A stretch of 64,000 nt of DNA from Neoalteromonas facilis. GTDB lineage: Bacteria > Pseudomonadota > Gammaproteobacteria > Enterobacterales > Alteromonadaceae. The translations under genes were made by a program, and so were the position numbers. The notes under the pieces were generated by a model that saw only the letters and a program-made list of their open reading frames with translations, was not told where the DNA came from and did no database searches. The stretch is from contig NZ_PEAY01000008.1 in assembly GCF_002807665.1 (NCBI RefSeq), positions 1 through 64,000 on the forward strand, read 5' to 3'. Positions 1 to 8,993 of the stretch are shown here, one piece after another (positions within the stretch are counted from its first letter, which is position 1; every line of letters starts with the position of its first letter).

Positions 1-2
1 AG

Positions 3-257
3 AAAATGAAAATGGTTCAGTCTGATTACAACCTTCGTTTATCTGACTACTACACAGGTGTTTCTTGTGGCGGTAACAGCCTTATCCGTACGGCTATCCT
101 TAACAACGCGGTTGAAGCCGGTGAGTTGTTAGTGAAGAAAATGCCTAAGAGCGCGTTAAACGAGCCAGAAGCTGACGGTAAAACACTTCAGGCGTGGATC
201 ACTGAGCAAGGCCTTGCTGCTAACCCAGTAGCGTCTGTTCTAGCTGAGCGTATCTAA
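3..257 (+). CDS. C-terminal end of an unrecognised protein (5' truncated by window edge)
   Basis: The frame is open back to the window edge, so this is probably the 3' end of a longer gene; the methionines at 6 and 15 have no convincing ribosome site. The visible 83 residues look soluble, with a Cys-Gly-Gly-Asn stretch (GVSCGGNSLIRTA) and an alanine-rich helical tail ending in LAERI. I do not recognise the family. A strong terminator begins about 30 nt after the stop, so this is the last gene of its transcript. Confidence 0.6.
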   Translation, partial: KMKMVQSDYNLRLSDYYTGVSCGGNSLIRTAILNNAVEAGELLVKKMPKSALNEPEADGKTLQAWITEQGLAANPVASVLAERI

Positions 258-285
258 GAACTCATATTGGTGACCTAACGACACC

Positions 286-320
286 AAACAAAAGGGCTCC
301 TTCGGGAGCCCTTTTTTGTT
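286..320 (+). terminator. Rho-independent terminator
   Basis: A perfect 10-bp stem AAAGGGCTCC/GGAGCCCTTT (291-300 and 305-314) closes a TTCG tetraloop and runs into a T-rich tail. It ends the rightward gene at the window start. The A-tract on the other flank means it could also work for the leftward diguanylate cyclase gene that stops at 357. Confidence 0.93.
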
Positions 321-356
321 TCTAATGTCATCGATTCGGCAATCATAAAGACACAT

Positions 357-3300
357 TTATTTCATGCGTTTTTCTATTTTTGCATATCCAAAGACAAGCG
401 TTTGGTCTTGTTGAATTCGCGTTAATACATCGGCATCTGCGTCACGCGTCAACGCGGTAACACCTATCCATGTATCACGATTGTTATTCTTTGCCGCATA
501 TAATGCTGCATCAGCAACACCAATCGTATCTTCCCAATTGAGAGCGAGATAGTCATGCTGCGCCAGTGGATAAGCACTATAGCCGATGGAACACGTTACA
601 CTTTTTACTTCACCACCTTTAATAGGGTAACGTTCGCCTCCAATCGCGTCGATGACACGTTCAGCAAGGATCGTCGCCTCATGACGAGATGTGTTGTGCA
701 CTACAACAAGAAACTCTTCTCCGCCCCAGCGAATAAGATAGTCAATTTCTCTAAACACTCGTCTCAAGCGGTTGCTGGTTTCTATGAGAACTTGATCACC
801 AATTTGATGCCCATAGGTGTCATTGATGGACTTAAAGTGATCGATGTCGATTAAGAAAAATAATATATCGGCACTGTTATCAGGCTGAATATCATTCTTT
901 GTACAATCCGCATAGTAACGATCTAACTTAGCGATATCTCGCTCAATATGTTGTGATAAAAAGCGGCGATTGTGTAACCCCGTCAATGCATCCGTCAAAC
1001 TCGCCTCTCGCAATGCTTCAGCCTGTTGGTTCAGGGTTTTATTGGCTTTTACCAATTCAGCAGTACGATCAGCGACACGCTGCTCGAGTATCAACTGACG
1101 TTGTCTTAGCTGTTTGACCAAGAACCTATGCACAAACAAAGCAGCCATGATGATTAGAATAAGCCCAATGCCCTTAGCCAACCATGTTTGATGCCATGCA
1201 GGCGGTATCATTAATCGTCTTTCAAGCCCGTTTTCCTGCCAAGTTAAGCCATCATCGGAATACTGAACTTCAAATGTATAGGCACCCGGTGATAATTGCG
1301 TAAAGGTTGCTACCCGATGCTCTGCATCTGTTATTGACCAGTTGTTATCAAAGCCTTTCAGTCGGTAGCGATATTTCAACTTTTTGGGGGACAAATAATC
1401 CAGCGCTGTAAACTCAATTGATACGCGTTTAACTAAAGCCGGTAAGGGGATGCCTTGGATTAGTAATGATAGTGACTGGTGTGCTTGTTCATCTGTGCTG
1501 ATATTCACATTGGTCAGTATGATTGGCACTGCTGCAGGCGCCATCGCAAGACTATCTGCATCAATTAGCGTGAGGCCATTTGCGCCACCAAATACCATCA
1601 CCCCTTCTAGCGTTTTCGTCCCAGCGCCTCGGCGGAATGGTCGATTGATGGCACTAGCCTCATCAACGACATATTCGACATCTAGCGTGTCTATGTTAAC
1701 CGCGATAATGTTCTTAGACGTACTGGCAAATACATAACCCTGGGTTTCACCCGCTATCGCTTCCACCCTGCCACCCGATTGGTCAACGCTGACATCGATA
1801 TGTTGCCAACCTTGGGCACCACGATAAACGAATAAACCAGCGTCACTCGTACCTACCCATACTTGAGACTGGCTGTCGATAAACAAGGTTGCGACAAATT
1901 GCTCGTTCAATAATGCTGGCGCATTGGGGGCTGGCTCGACAACGGTTTTGGCAGTGATTGGAAGTTCAACCGCATATAACCCACGCCAAGTGCCCACCCA
2001 CAATCTATCGTCAGTCGCCAACAACGATGCAACCCGCCTTTCATGAGGTGCCGTCGAAAGTAGGTTTCTAGCCGTTTGGCTTGTCGTATTAAACGCCCAT
2101 AAACCATCGGTCCCCCCCACCCAAACCGTATCACCCGTTTGCGCAAATGCACTTGAATATTTGGCGACAGGGCGACCTGGAATTTCTACCGGCCGATGTT
2201 CGCCAGAGTCTGTGTTAACCATTACAGAGCTAAAATTACTAGACGCAAACACGCTAGCGTCACCTGATGCGACTAGGGTTTCGATAGGATCACTGCCATC
2301 ATCCCATAATTGAACGCTCTGACCCGTTGTCGGTAACAATCGCTCTACACCACTACTGCCAGTTCCAACAATTAAATTACTACCTATTGCCCGCACAGAA
2401 TTGACTTGACGCTTCGCCAGACCAGTATCAGTTCCTAACCCGCCTAAAATGCGTTTAATACCTTTATTCCTGATGTCGTACAACTGCAATGCCGTATTAA
2501 CGCCCATCCATACCAAACCGCGAGAATCGGTCATCAATGCCCATACATTGTCGTGCGCCAAACCAGACGGATGTAGTGCATTAAAGCGCGACTGTCTGAA
2601 TGATTTTGTATTCAAATCAAGCTTAATCAAGCCTTTGCCAAATGTGCCAAGCAGAACTGTTGAACTATCCACTTGAGTGATGGAATAAATCCACGGCTGC
2701 GAGCCGCTCGCCAAACTAATGTGCTCAAAGCTGCCTCGCTTGGTTTGCTCAAAGAGCCCCTGACTTGCCGTACCTACCAATAAAGATTGAGGATCGCTTG
2801 AGGTAATAGCGCTGATCCGAACATTTGGCGGGAATCCTTCAGCTGCAACTAACGCTGCGCTAGAGGTTGTAACATCGAGTTGCAGCAGCCCTTTCCCTGT
2901 ACCAACCCAAAGTGTGCCATCCTTGACAAAAAGCGCATGGATCCTCGCATCAAAAGGCAACACTAATGCCTGCAGTGAGTTTTGCTCATGCGAGTATTGA
3001 TAGAGCTCACGGTCTGTAGCAATGAACACGGTTTGCTCTGTCGTCGAAATTTCCTGCACAGATAAGTGCGACGAGGTACCGTCGATCACGGGTATCAATT
3101 GACGAGTTCCGGCCTTAAGCGTATACAACCCCCTACTCGTGCCAACCCACAATTGCCCTTGATGATCAGCATGAACGCGTTGTATCTGTGGGCTTGGGTT
3201 TTCATCGGCATCCGCATCGAATGACGCGCGAACCGCTGTGTGCGAATCCCACCGCCACAGGCCATTGTCTGAGACAAACCAGATAAACCCTTGGCCATCT

Positions 3301-3461
3301 TCTGCAAGCGACACGATATCTCCATCGACGCCTACCGTATTTTTGAGCGGAGAATGATAAATAGGGTGTTCAAATAGTGAAGAGGCGTGAACAGTATTAT
3401 CTAGGAATAAACCGTTTAGCGTAAAACACACTAGGAGTGTGAATAGCGATAAGATCCTCAT
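357..3461 (-). CDS. Periplasmic-propeller diguanylate cyclase (Reg_prop / Y_Y_Y / GGDEF)
   Basis: Probable transmembrane sensor that makes cyclic di-GMP. Order along 1,034 residues: signal peptide (about 1-26), many two-component-regulator-propeller repeats (recurring W-x-G-T-x-x-G-L units such as LWVGTSRGLYTL) filling most of the first 690 residues, a Y_Y_Y domain (YRYRLKGFDNNW), one membrane helix near 790-812, a coiled coil, then GGDEF. The active site reads GGEEF (about residue 915). REID sits five residues before it, the expected RxxD product-inhibition site. The start has an AGAAGAG ribosome site. The ligand sensed by the propellers is unknown. A second sensor with the same extracellular plan but a kinase output lies at 18223-21501. 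Confidence 0.93.
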   Translation of the reverse strand: MRILSLFTLLVCFTLNGLFLDNTVHASSLFEHPIYHSPLKNTVGVDGDIVSLAEDGQGFIWFVSDNGLWRWDSHTAVRASFDADADENPSPQIQRVHADHQGQLWVGTSRGLYTLKAGTRQLIPVIDGTSSHLSVQEISTTEQTVFIATDRELYQYSHEQNSLQALVLPFDARIHALFVKDGTLWVGTGKGLLQLDVTTSSAALVAAEGFPPNVRISAITSSDPQSLLVGTASQGLFEQTKRGSFEHISLASGSQPWIYSITQVDSSTVLLGTFGKGLIKLDLNTKSFRQSRFNALHPSGLAHDNVWALMTDSRGLVWMGVNTALQLYDIRNKGIKRILGGLGTDTGLAKRQVNSVRAIGSNLIVGTGSSGVERLLPTTGQSVQLWDDGSDPIETLVASGDASVFASSNFSSVMVNTDSGEHRPVEIPGRPVAKYSSAFAQTGDTVWVGGTDGLWAFNTTSQTARNLLSTAPHERRVASLLATDDRLWVGTWRGLYAVELPITAKTVVEPAPNAPALLNEQFVATLFIDSQSQVWVGTSDAGLFVYRGAQGWQHIDVSVDQSGGRVEAIAGETQGYVFASTSKNIIAVNIDTLDVEYVVDEASAINRPFRRGAGTKTLEGVMVFGGANGLTLIDADSLAMAPAAVPIILTNVNISTDEQAHQSLSLLIQGIPLPALVKRVSIEFTALDYLSPKKLKYRYRLKGFDNNWSITDAEHRVATFTQLSPGAYTFEVQYSDDGLTWQENGLERRLMIPPAWHQTWLAKGIGLILIIMAALFVHRFLVKQLRQRQLILEQRVADRTAELVKANKTLNQQAEALREASLTDALTGLHNRRFLSQHIERDIAKLDRYYADCTKNDIQPDNSADILFFLIDIDHFKSINDTYGHQIGDQVLIETSNRLRRVFREIDYLIRWGGEEFLVVVHNTSRHEATILAERVIDAIGGERYPIKGGEVKSVTCSIGYSAYPLAQHDYLALNWEDTIGVADAALYAAKNNNRDTWIGVTALTRDADADVLTRIQQDQTLVFGYAKIEKRMK

Positions 3462-3652
3462 GCTCTTCTCATAGTTAAAGTGTTCTTAATCGGGTCGAAC
3501 GCCGATAACAATTAGGGAGCGTAGAGTATAGTTTTGCGCCGATTGATGCAATCTAAATGGCCTTTTGAGGGTCACTCCAAATGAGTGGACCCACAATGTG
3601 AAAGGCTAATTGATCAAGGGGTTTTCACGCCGTTATGCTAGTGATTCGGTGA

Positions 3653-4996
3653 TTAATCACTACTTCGCGCATTCTGACTATACCTTCCATCATCGGAAAC
3701 CCCTTGAATAGCGACCACTTTGCCATTTTCAGTGATTATTTTAATGCGGAAATCATCCTTTCCTTCAAGCCCAAACAACTGTTCATTGATAGGGAACAAT
3801 GGATATTTTTTATTCCCATTGCGCTGATAGTATAGTTCGCCACTCTCATAAGTAAGTGTTCTTACACCATACTGCCCAGCGTATTGCTGCAGCAAATTTT
3901 CAGCAATCGCCGGTCTTTTAGATTTCGCTTTTATTAAGCCTAAATACCACTCGTTTATAGCGTTATCGCCTCTACCTTGAGCTATTTGCGCTTCTAAAGC
4001 CATGATATGTGCGGTCTGAAGTGCTGTATCAGCATCCTGCTCTATATGCGGCTTAACACCTACCGCCTCCCAATTACTTCCCGTAATCGGGTTTATAGAA
4101 CGGGCCGTAGGGACCCAAACCAAAAATCTATCGTTCGCGATTTCCCGGCCGCCAGGGTGGGCTCCACCACCTGTAGTTTCACCAATGATGGTTGCACGCT
4201 GTAAATGCTTGAGGGTGTATGCGAAGTCTTCAGCTGCGGAAAACGAACTTCTGCTGGTTAGTACGAAGACGTCAATATCTGGCCGTCTTTTTCCAGGCAC
4301 CATGGGCAAACTCCAATACTGCTTAATAGAGTCTAATTCCCGTTTATAGATATCGTTCAAGTGAACCGGCTCCTCATCCAACAAGTAGCTTATTAGAAAC
4401 TGGACCATCGAAGGTGAGCCGCCACCATTGTTTCGCACATCAAAAATAAGACTGTCAGTGTTTTCAACAAATGACATTGCTGCTATGGCTGCACTTTTAG
4501 CATCTTCGGGGAAATCAAAACGCCGAAGATCAATGTAACCAACATTTCCATCTAAGATTGAGACTTGCCTGAAACCATGGTTTTTAGCACGTCTATTTAA
4601 CTTTTCTTTCTTTTCTAATTCAGGGTCAATGATTTGAAACTCCTGCGCCCTGAGTTGTTCGACGCGTTGAGGATCAAAATAGACTCTAAGATGGCGGTCA
4701 TGACTTACGGACTGAATATCATGCGTAAATTGCTGTGCTAATTCTTTCGCGTTGTCGAACCTATTGTATGCCCCTTCTTGCAGTTTAGTGGTTAGAACGT
4801 TGCGGATTTGTTTCGATACATCAGGAAATACATACTTTGCTTCCAATAGCTCACTGACCGCATCGACAAGCAAAGCAGGCTCATTTTCTTGCAGATTTTC
4901 GTCATAAACAGAAGCCCTACTTTCTGTACTCGAAGTTAATAGAAAGCCTATTAATAATAAACACTTAAGAATGTTGACTGGTGAATGCATTGTCAC
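3653..4996 (-). CDS. Secreted S41-family serine peptidase
   Basis: Tail-specific-protease fold (S41, interphotoreceptor-retinoid-binding-protein-like subgroup). An N-terminal hydrophobic stretch (about residues 10-28) suggests export to the periplasm. The S41 core includes VRNNGGGSPSM and the nucleophile region SRSSFSAAEDFAYTL, where the Ser before AAEDF is the expected catalytic serine, followed by IGETTGGGAHPGG. No PDZ domain is apparent, unlike CtpA/Prc. The roughly 100 residues at the C-terminus resemble the small beta domain often appended to these enzymes. GTG at 4996 is preferred over ATG at 4990 because an AAGGA lies eight bases upstream of the GTG. It appears to be a single-gene unit; the substrate cannot be inferred. 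Confidence 0.88.
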   Translation of the reverse strand: MTMHSPVNILKCLLLIGFLLTSSTESRASVYDENLQENEPALLVDAVSELLEAKYVFPDVSKQIRNVLTTKLQEGAYNRFDNAKELAQQFTHDIQSVSHDRHLRVYFDPQRVEQLRAQEFQIIDPELEKKEKLNRRAKNHGFRQVSILDGNVGYIDLRRFDFPEDAKSAAIAAMSFVENTDSLIFDVRNNGGGSPSMVQFLISYLLDEEPVHLNDIYKRELDSIKQYWSLPMVPGKRRPDIDVFVLTSRSSFSAAEDFAYTLKHLQRATIIGETTGGGAHPGGREIANDRFLVWVPTARSINPITGSNWEAVGVKPHIEQDADTALQTAHIMALEAQIAQGRGDNAINEWYLGLIKAKSKRPAIAENLLQQYAGQYGVRTLTYESGELYYQRNGNKKYPLFPINEQLFGLEGKDDFRIKIITENGKVVAIQGVSDDGRYSQNARSSD

Positions 4997-5194
4997 GTTG
5001 TCTTTCCTTTTGCGACTTTTATAGTGGAGGTTTTAGGGTTCGATATTGCCTATTCAAACAGGTTTTGCGTGTAGCCTTTTGGGCTTGGCATGGAGCTAGA
5101 GCCTGTTGTGCGATAAACGCATCATAATCCATCATTTGTGAAGCTGATGTCGTCACCAGTACAGGCTAGGTTACTCTCACCAAAGCAAACTATT

Positions 5195-6322
5195 TCAATT
5201 GCTATTGCGTTTGAAGTGATCAGCAAGAGATTGCACCAAGTTTTGACCGAGCTCACGGCACGCGTGGTGATCCCAAGCTTCGCCTTGCGGTCTATTCTGT
5301 AGTGGCTTGAATGACGCTTCTAACAACAAAGACACCGCATCAAACGCTTGCGCAACATAAGTAGTGGCGGTTTTACCTTGGCTACAGCTAGATGTACCAC
5401 AGCCACTTGTGCATGAATTGGCGTAGGTCGCATAGTCATACGCCAACTGAAAGTGAGGTTCGAGCTTGGCCAAGCGCTGTTTAAAGACCTCGCCCTCATC
5501 ACCTGAACCAAACGACATAATGAAGTTATACGGTATTGATTCGTCTCCATGAATATCAACGAAGAAATCTACTCCATATTCGCTCATCGCTTGTTGGACA
5601 GCAAATACTTCGGGACACGACTCAACAGAGGGCTCTGACCAACACCGATTTAGGTTCTTACCTAGCGCGTTGGTTCTATGATTGCCTATTTGGCTCCCAT
5701 CGGGGTTCATGTTCATGACCACGAACACATTCGCAACGTCGAAGAGTGACGCAAATTGCCCCTTGTTGCTCAGAGCATGTGTAATTCCCTCCGATATCCA
5801 CTGTGCCATCGACTCGCCTGGATGCTGCCGCGCGATTAACCACACATTCTTTTTGTGCGGTGCAATGTCTCCAATAGTAAGCAAATTAAGGTTATTGCCA
5901 CTGGCAGTAGTAACCAAACTATTCATATGGATATGCGATTGCTCTAACAATCGCTTTTCCTGCTGCGCCTGGCGATTCAGTGGATAAGGAACAAAATACG
6001 CGTAATAAGTCGTCGTTGATGTTGCATCGTGCTCAATGGAAAGTGACTCACCATCGAACCTAGTAGCTACAGTGAACCAATGTTCATTGTCGTAGGAGAC
6101 GAATACCTCATAACCATCCCAAGCATTCTGAAAACTCACTTGCCCTGCATTCAGGAGCGCAATATGGTGAGCTGTTGGTTGGCTGGTTTCTAATGAGAAA
6201 TAAAACCATTGCCGAGTACACGATTGATTGTCTTTAGGGATCTTCAGCTTAATATTGCTGGCGATCTCTGCTTGCACCACCTCAATAGCACCACCACAAA
6301 ATTCACTATTAATTCTCATCAT
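5195..6322 (-). CDS. M14-family zinc carboxypeptidase (cytosolic carboxypeptidase-like)
   Basis: Zinc metallopeptidase of family M14 with an N-terminal beta domain, as in the bacterial cytosolic-carboxypeptidase subgroup. Zinc ligands are visible in ARQHPGESMAQW (HxxE) and in FFVDIHGDES. Substrate-binding residues are in MNMNPDGSQIGNHRTNALGKNLNR. No signal peptide is seen, so a cytoplasmic role is likely. A Cys-rich patch (SCTSGCGTSSCSQG) lies near residues 315-330. ATG at 6322 is chosen because GGGGA sits just upstream; an extended frame to 6346 would run into the permease gene. It starts 7 nt after the permease stop, so it is probably the third gene of the arsR operon. Targets are unknown; members have been linked to peptidoglycan peptides or C-terminal processing. 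Confidence 0.86.
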   Translation of the reverse strand: MMRINSEFCGGAIEVVQAEIASNIKLKIPKDNQSCTRQWFYFSLETSQPTAHHIALLNAGQVSFQNAWDGYEVFVSYDNEHWFTVATRFDGESLSIEHDATSTTTYYAYFVPYPLNRQAQQEKRLLEQSHIHMNSLVTTASGNNLNLLTIGDIAPHKKNVWLIARQHPGESMAQWISEGITHALSNKGQFASLFDVANVFVVMNMNPDGSQIGNHRTNALGKNLNRCWSEPSVESCPEVFAVQQAMSEYGVDFFVDIHGDESIPYNFIMSFGSGDEGEVFKQRLAKLEPHFQLAYDYATYANSCTSGCGTSSCSQGKTATTYVAQAFDAVSLLLEASFKPLQNRPQGEAWDHHACRELGQNLVQSLADHFKRNSN

Positions 6323-6329
6323 TATTCCC

Positions 6330-7289
6330 CTAGACCAGAAGCTCAATCACAAAGCCACTGATACATGCAGTTGCGAAAACGGTAAAAACAAAAGCACCGA
6401 GTAACTGCCAGTGGAATAGCCGCTTTAACATGATCATTTCGGGTAAGCTCGCTCCCGCGCCGGCAATAGTAAGCGACATGACTGACCCCAAACTCATGCC
6501 TTTACCGACCAAAGAAGCAGCTATCGGTAACATCGTCGACGCTCTGACATAGAGAAAAACGCCAATCAGTGCAGACAGTGGGATAAGGACAACAACACTG
6601 AAGGTTGTTAGAGCGGAGAAAAACGCCGTTGGGACAAACCCATGTAAGGCTGCACCTACAGCCACACCTAGGATCATGTAAGGCAACATGGACCTTAACT
6701 GAGTAAAGGTTTCCATACTGAGTTGCTTGAATACCCTAGCTTTGTTTTTGCTTGGCGTTGGAGTACAGCAAGATGACGGCTGAATATTCGCCTCTTCTTT
6801 TTTCACCACATCACCACAAGAAGCTCCTTGGCACGTGTCGGCATTATCAAATAGCTCCTGTTTTACATACTTATCGAAACGAAGATGCTGTAACACATTG
6901 CCGGCCAGCGCGGCCATGCCGATGGCAAAAAAGGAATAAATTAGAGTAACTTTTATGCCAAAGGTCACCCAAAACAAACTCACAATAAATGGATTTATCA
7001 ACGGTGAAGTAAACAAAAAGGCCATCACAGGTCCAAATTGAGCTTTTGCTTTTAACAGTCCAATAAGCATTGGAATTGTCGAGCAGCTACAAAACGGCGT
7101 GACCGCTCCGAGCGAAATTGCAGTTGTATAGCCTTTATTGCCAGACAATAACTGCTTAACCTTTTGAGCCGGTAAAAAGTAATTGACGATGCTGACAACA
7201 AAACTGATCAGCACAAATAAAACTGCCAGCTCGGCTAAGGTACTTATGAAGAAGCTCAACGCTTCCTCGAATTGGTTTGACACATTCAT
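6330..7289 (-). CDS. ArsP-like permease (DUF318 / UPF0718 family)
   Basis: Polytopic inner-membrane protein with about eight helices in two repeats of four. The family signature is clear: AVTPFCSCSTIPMLIGLL with the conserved Cys-Ser-Cys, then FLFTSPLINPF, echoed in the second half. A central cytoplasmic loop (near residues 145-185) is Cys-rich (CQGASC and SSCCTPTPS), as in metal- or metalloid-handling members. ArsP proteins export trivalent organoarsenicals; other members of this family have no known substrate. The regulator directly upstream is ArsR-type, which supports a metalloid or thiol-reactive substrate. ATG at 7289 is preferred; earlier in-frame ATGs at 7310 and 7355 would add a non-membrane extension overlapping arsR. 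Confidence 0.87.
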   Translation of the reverse strand: MNVSNQFEEALSFFISTLAELAVLFVLISFVVSIVNYFLPAQKVKQLLSGNKGYTTAISLGAVTPFCSCSTIPMLIGLLKAKAQFGPVMAFLFTSPLINPFIVSLFWVTFGIKVTLIYSFFAIGMAALAGNVLQHLRFDKYVKQELFDNADTCQGASCGDVVKKEEANIQPSSCCTPTPSKNKARVFKQLSMETFTQLRSMLPYMILGVAVGAALHGFVPTAFFSALTTFSVVVLIPLSALIGVFLYVRASTMLPIAASLVGKGMSLGSVMSLTIAGAGASLPEMIMLKRLFHWQLLGAFVFTVFATACISGFVIELLV

Positions 7290-7347
7290 AAAACCACCAT
7301 TTAAAACCATAATTCTAGATATATCGAAATATAAAATCCAAAAAAAA

Positions 7348-7638
7348 CTAATCACCTTCTTTGCAGCATTCTTCCGTAAGAAAAGCGACTAGATTATCTA
7401 ATTCCTTATATTGTGCGTTACAACGAAGCACTCGACCCTCTCTGGTCTGTGTTAATAGGCCCACTCTCACCAACCGAGATATGTGGTGGGAAAGTGTGGA
7501 AGCAGGCACTGACAACTTCTCTTGAATAGCGGACACAGGCAAACCAGCACTACCGGCCTTGACTAAGGTACGATAGATTTCCAATCGAGTAACATGTCCT
7601 AACTCAGCGAGCTGAGCTGCTGCTTTATCTATTTTCAT
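7348..7638 (-). CDS. ArsR-family winged-helix repressor
   Basis: A 96-residue helix-turn-helix protein of the ArsR/SmtB class: ELGHVTRLEIYRTLV, then the recognition helix in VPASTLSHHISRLVRVGLL and a beta wing (TREGRVLRC). The classical ELCVCDL arsenic site is absent. The only cysteines are in the wing (LRCN) and a C-terminal pair (EECC), so inducer binding probably uses that pair. It precedes the permease and the M14 peptidase on the same strand. Its promoter carries a dyad between the -35 and -10 elements, consistent with autorepression. The start codon lies only about nine bases past the -10, so the message may be leaderless. Confidence 0.9.
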   Translation of the reverse strand: MKIDKAAAQLAELGHVTRLEIYRTLVKAGSAGLPVSAIQEKLSVPASTLSHHISRLVRVGLLTQTREGRVLRCNAQYKELDNLVAFLTEECCKEGD

Positions 7639-7675
7639 AGTGCGGCACTATATGCGGAAGAATACGCACTGTCAA
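7639..7675 (-). promoter_or_regulatory. arsR-operon promoter with internal operator
   Basis: On the minus strand TTGACA (7675-7670) and TATAGT (7652-7647) are separated by exactly 17 bases. The spacer holds the dyad TGCG-N8-CGCA (7668-7653), and a second dyad AGTGC-C-GCACT (7649-7639) covers the expected transcription start. Only eight bases separate the -10 from the arsR ATG, so the transcript would begin at or within a base or two of the start codon. A repressor bound here would block polymerase directly. Confidence 0.8.
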
Positions 7676-7866
7676 CAATATTTCTAGAATCATGGAATTG
7701 TTTTACACTCTAAGCAAAAACGTCGAGTCTTACAGTGGAGCGCGCATTTGCCATAACCAGATCGTTTCGACTGTACTTGCGTGGTTTAAACCGAATCCAT
7801 TTATAGCAACGGCTACTAGAGATTCGGCACAGAACCTCTAGAAACTAGCTGTTGAACGCAAGCAAT

Positions 7867-8889
7867 TCAAAACACATTCAAACCAAAAACATCTTTAACA
7901 TTAAGCAGTACTTGCGCTGTCTTTTCTCTTGAGATTTGGCTTCCCTTGATCAAAACATCCACTAGCTGAGCTTTATCATTGAGAAACTCTGCTCTCTTCT
8001 CTCTTATTGGTCGAAGCATGTCCTGCAAACACTCTTCCAGCACTTTTTTCGTTGTACCGTCACCAAGACCTCCACGCTGATAATGCTCTTTTAATTGACG
8101 GATATAGCCATCATCAGGATGAAAAGCATCAAGATAGGTAAAGACAACATTTCCTTCGATTTTACCGGGGTCGTCAACCCTCAGGTGATTTGGATCGGTA
8201 TACATTGATTTTACCGCAGCAGAGATCTCCTTTTCAGTCGCTCCTAGGTTAATGGTGTTGCCCATTGACTTAGACATCTTACTTTTTCCATCCGTACTCG
8301 GAAGCCGCGATGCATTACTCAGCATCGGCCTGCACTCATTCAGAACTGTACGTCCTGCTAACGAGTTGACCTTTCTTACTATCTCATTGGTTTGTTCAAG
8401 CATCGGGAACTGGTCTTCCCCAACAGGCACCAGAGAAGCATTAAAGCCTGTAATATCAGCAGCTTGAGATATGGGGTATGTTAAAAAGCCGGCGGGGATG
8501 GATCGTTCCAATCCTTTGTTTTGGATTTCACTTTTAACCGTCGGGTTGCGTTCTAACCGACTGATGGTAACCAGATTACTGTAATACATCGTCAACTCTG
8601 CAAGGGCGGGAAGTTGTGATTGAAGGCAAATCGTTGTTTCCGATGGATCGATACCAACAGCAAGGTAATCAGCAACAACATTTAAAATGTTGGATGATAC
8701 CTTTTTCGGATTGTGAGCATTATCGGTAAGCCCCTGCATATCAGCGACAAGAACGGTCTGCTCGTGAATTGTTTGTAAAGCTACGCGTTGCTTCAAAGAA
8801 CCAACATAATGACCGAGATGTAATGGGCCTGTTGCCCTATCGCCGGTCAAAATAACCTCTGCTTTTTCAGCATTTTGCTTTGTGTTCAT
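7867..8889 (-). CDS. trpS: Tryptophanyl-tRNA synthetase
   Basis: Class Ic aminoacyl-tRNA synthetase charging tRNA-Trp. The HIGH box reads HLGH (residues 24-27, in GDRATGPLHLGHYVGSL) and the KMSKS box is intact (SKMSKSMGNTI). The length of 340 residues is normal. It is monocistronic and not embedded in the dam/rpe/gph group as in E. coli. The upstream 160 bases hold a leader peptide with adjacent Trp codons, a terminator and a hairpin over the ribosome site, so expression is probably controlled by charged tRNA-Trp. Such control would suit a conditional or second trpS copy; whether the genome has another copy cannot be seen here. Confidence 0.95.
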   Translation of the reverse strand: MNTKQNAEKAEVILTGDRATGPLHLGHYVGSLKQRVALQTIHEQTVLVADMQGLTDNAHNPKKVSSNILNVVADYLAVGIDPSETTICLQSQLPALAELTMYYSNLVTISRLERNPTVKSEIQNKGLERSIPAGFLTYPISQAADITGFNASLVPVGEDQFPMLEQTNEIVRKVNSLAGRTVLNECRPMLSNASRLPSTDGKSKMSKSMGNTINLGATEKEISAAVKSMYTDPNHLRVDDPGKIEGNVVFTYLDAFHPDDGYIRQLKEHYQRGGLGDGTTKKVLEECLQDMLRPIREKRAEFLNDKAQLVDVLIKGSQISREKTAQVLLNVKDVFGLNVF

Positions 8890-8893
8890 GGGT

Positions 8894-8930
8894 GTATCTC
8901 CTAGTTAAAATAGATCGCTACTGGAGATAC
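8894..8930 (-). promoter_or_regulatory. Hairpin that can sequester the trpS ribosome-binding site
   Basis: A perfect 8-bp inverted repeat, GTATCTCC (8930-8923) and GGAGATAC (8901-8894), has a 21-base loop. The right arm contains the AGGAG ribosome site of trpS, whose ATG follows eight bases after it. Folding would hide the site. The left arm overlaps TCCAGTAGC (8925-8917), which can alternatively pair with GCTGCTGGA (8966-8958) in the attenuator, so the two structures may be linked. Confidence 0.6.
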
Positions 8931-8978
8931 AAAAAGAAATTACAGTCTTAGCTACCGTCCAGCAGCTTAAGAATGTAA
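8931..8978 (-). terminator. Trp attenuator terminator upstream of trpS
   Basis: On the minus strand TTACA-T-TCTT-A-AGCTGC (8978-8962) pairs with GTAGCT-AAGA-C-TGTAA (8955-8940) around a TGGACG loop: about 15 pairs with one mismatch, one bulged A and one G-U. It is followed immediately by TTTCTTTTT. GCTGCT in its left arm (8966-8961) can instead pair with AGCGGC (8993-8988), which lies just after the leader stop. That is the classical antiterminator arrangement. Confidence 0.78.
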
Positions 8979-8993
8979 GAATTCCGTGCCGCT

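Noticed and set aside
7816-7841. CTAGAG/CTCTAG repeat as the trpS terminator
   Set aside because: Only six base pairs with a 14-base loop and no T-run on the minus strand; too weak to call.
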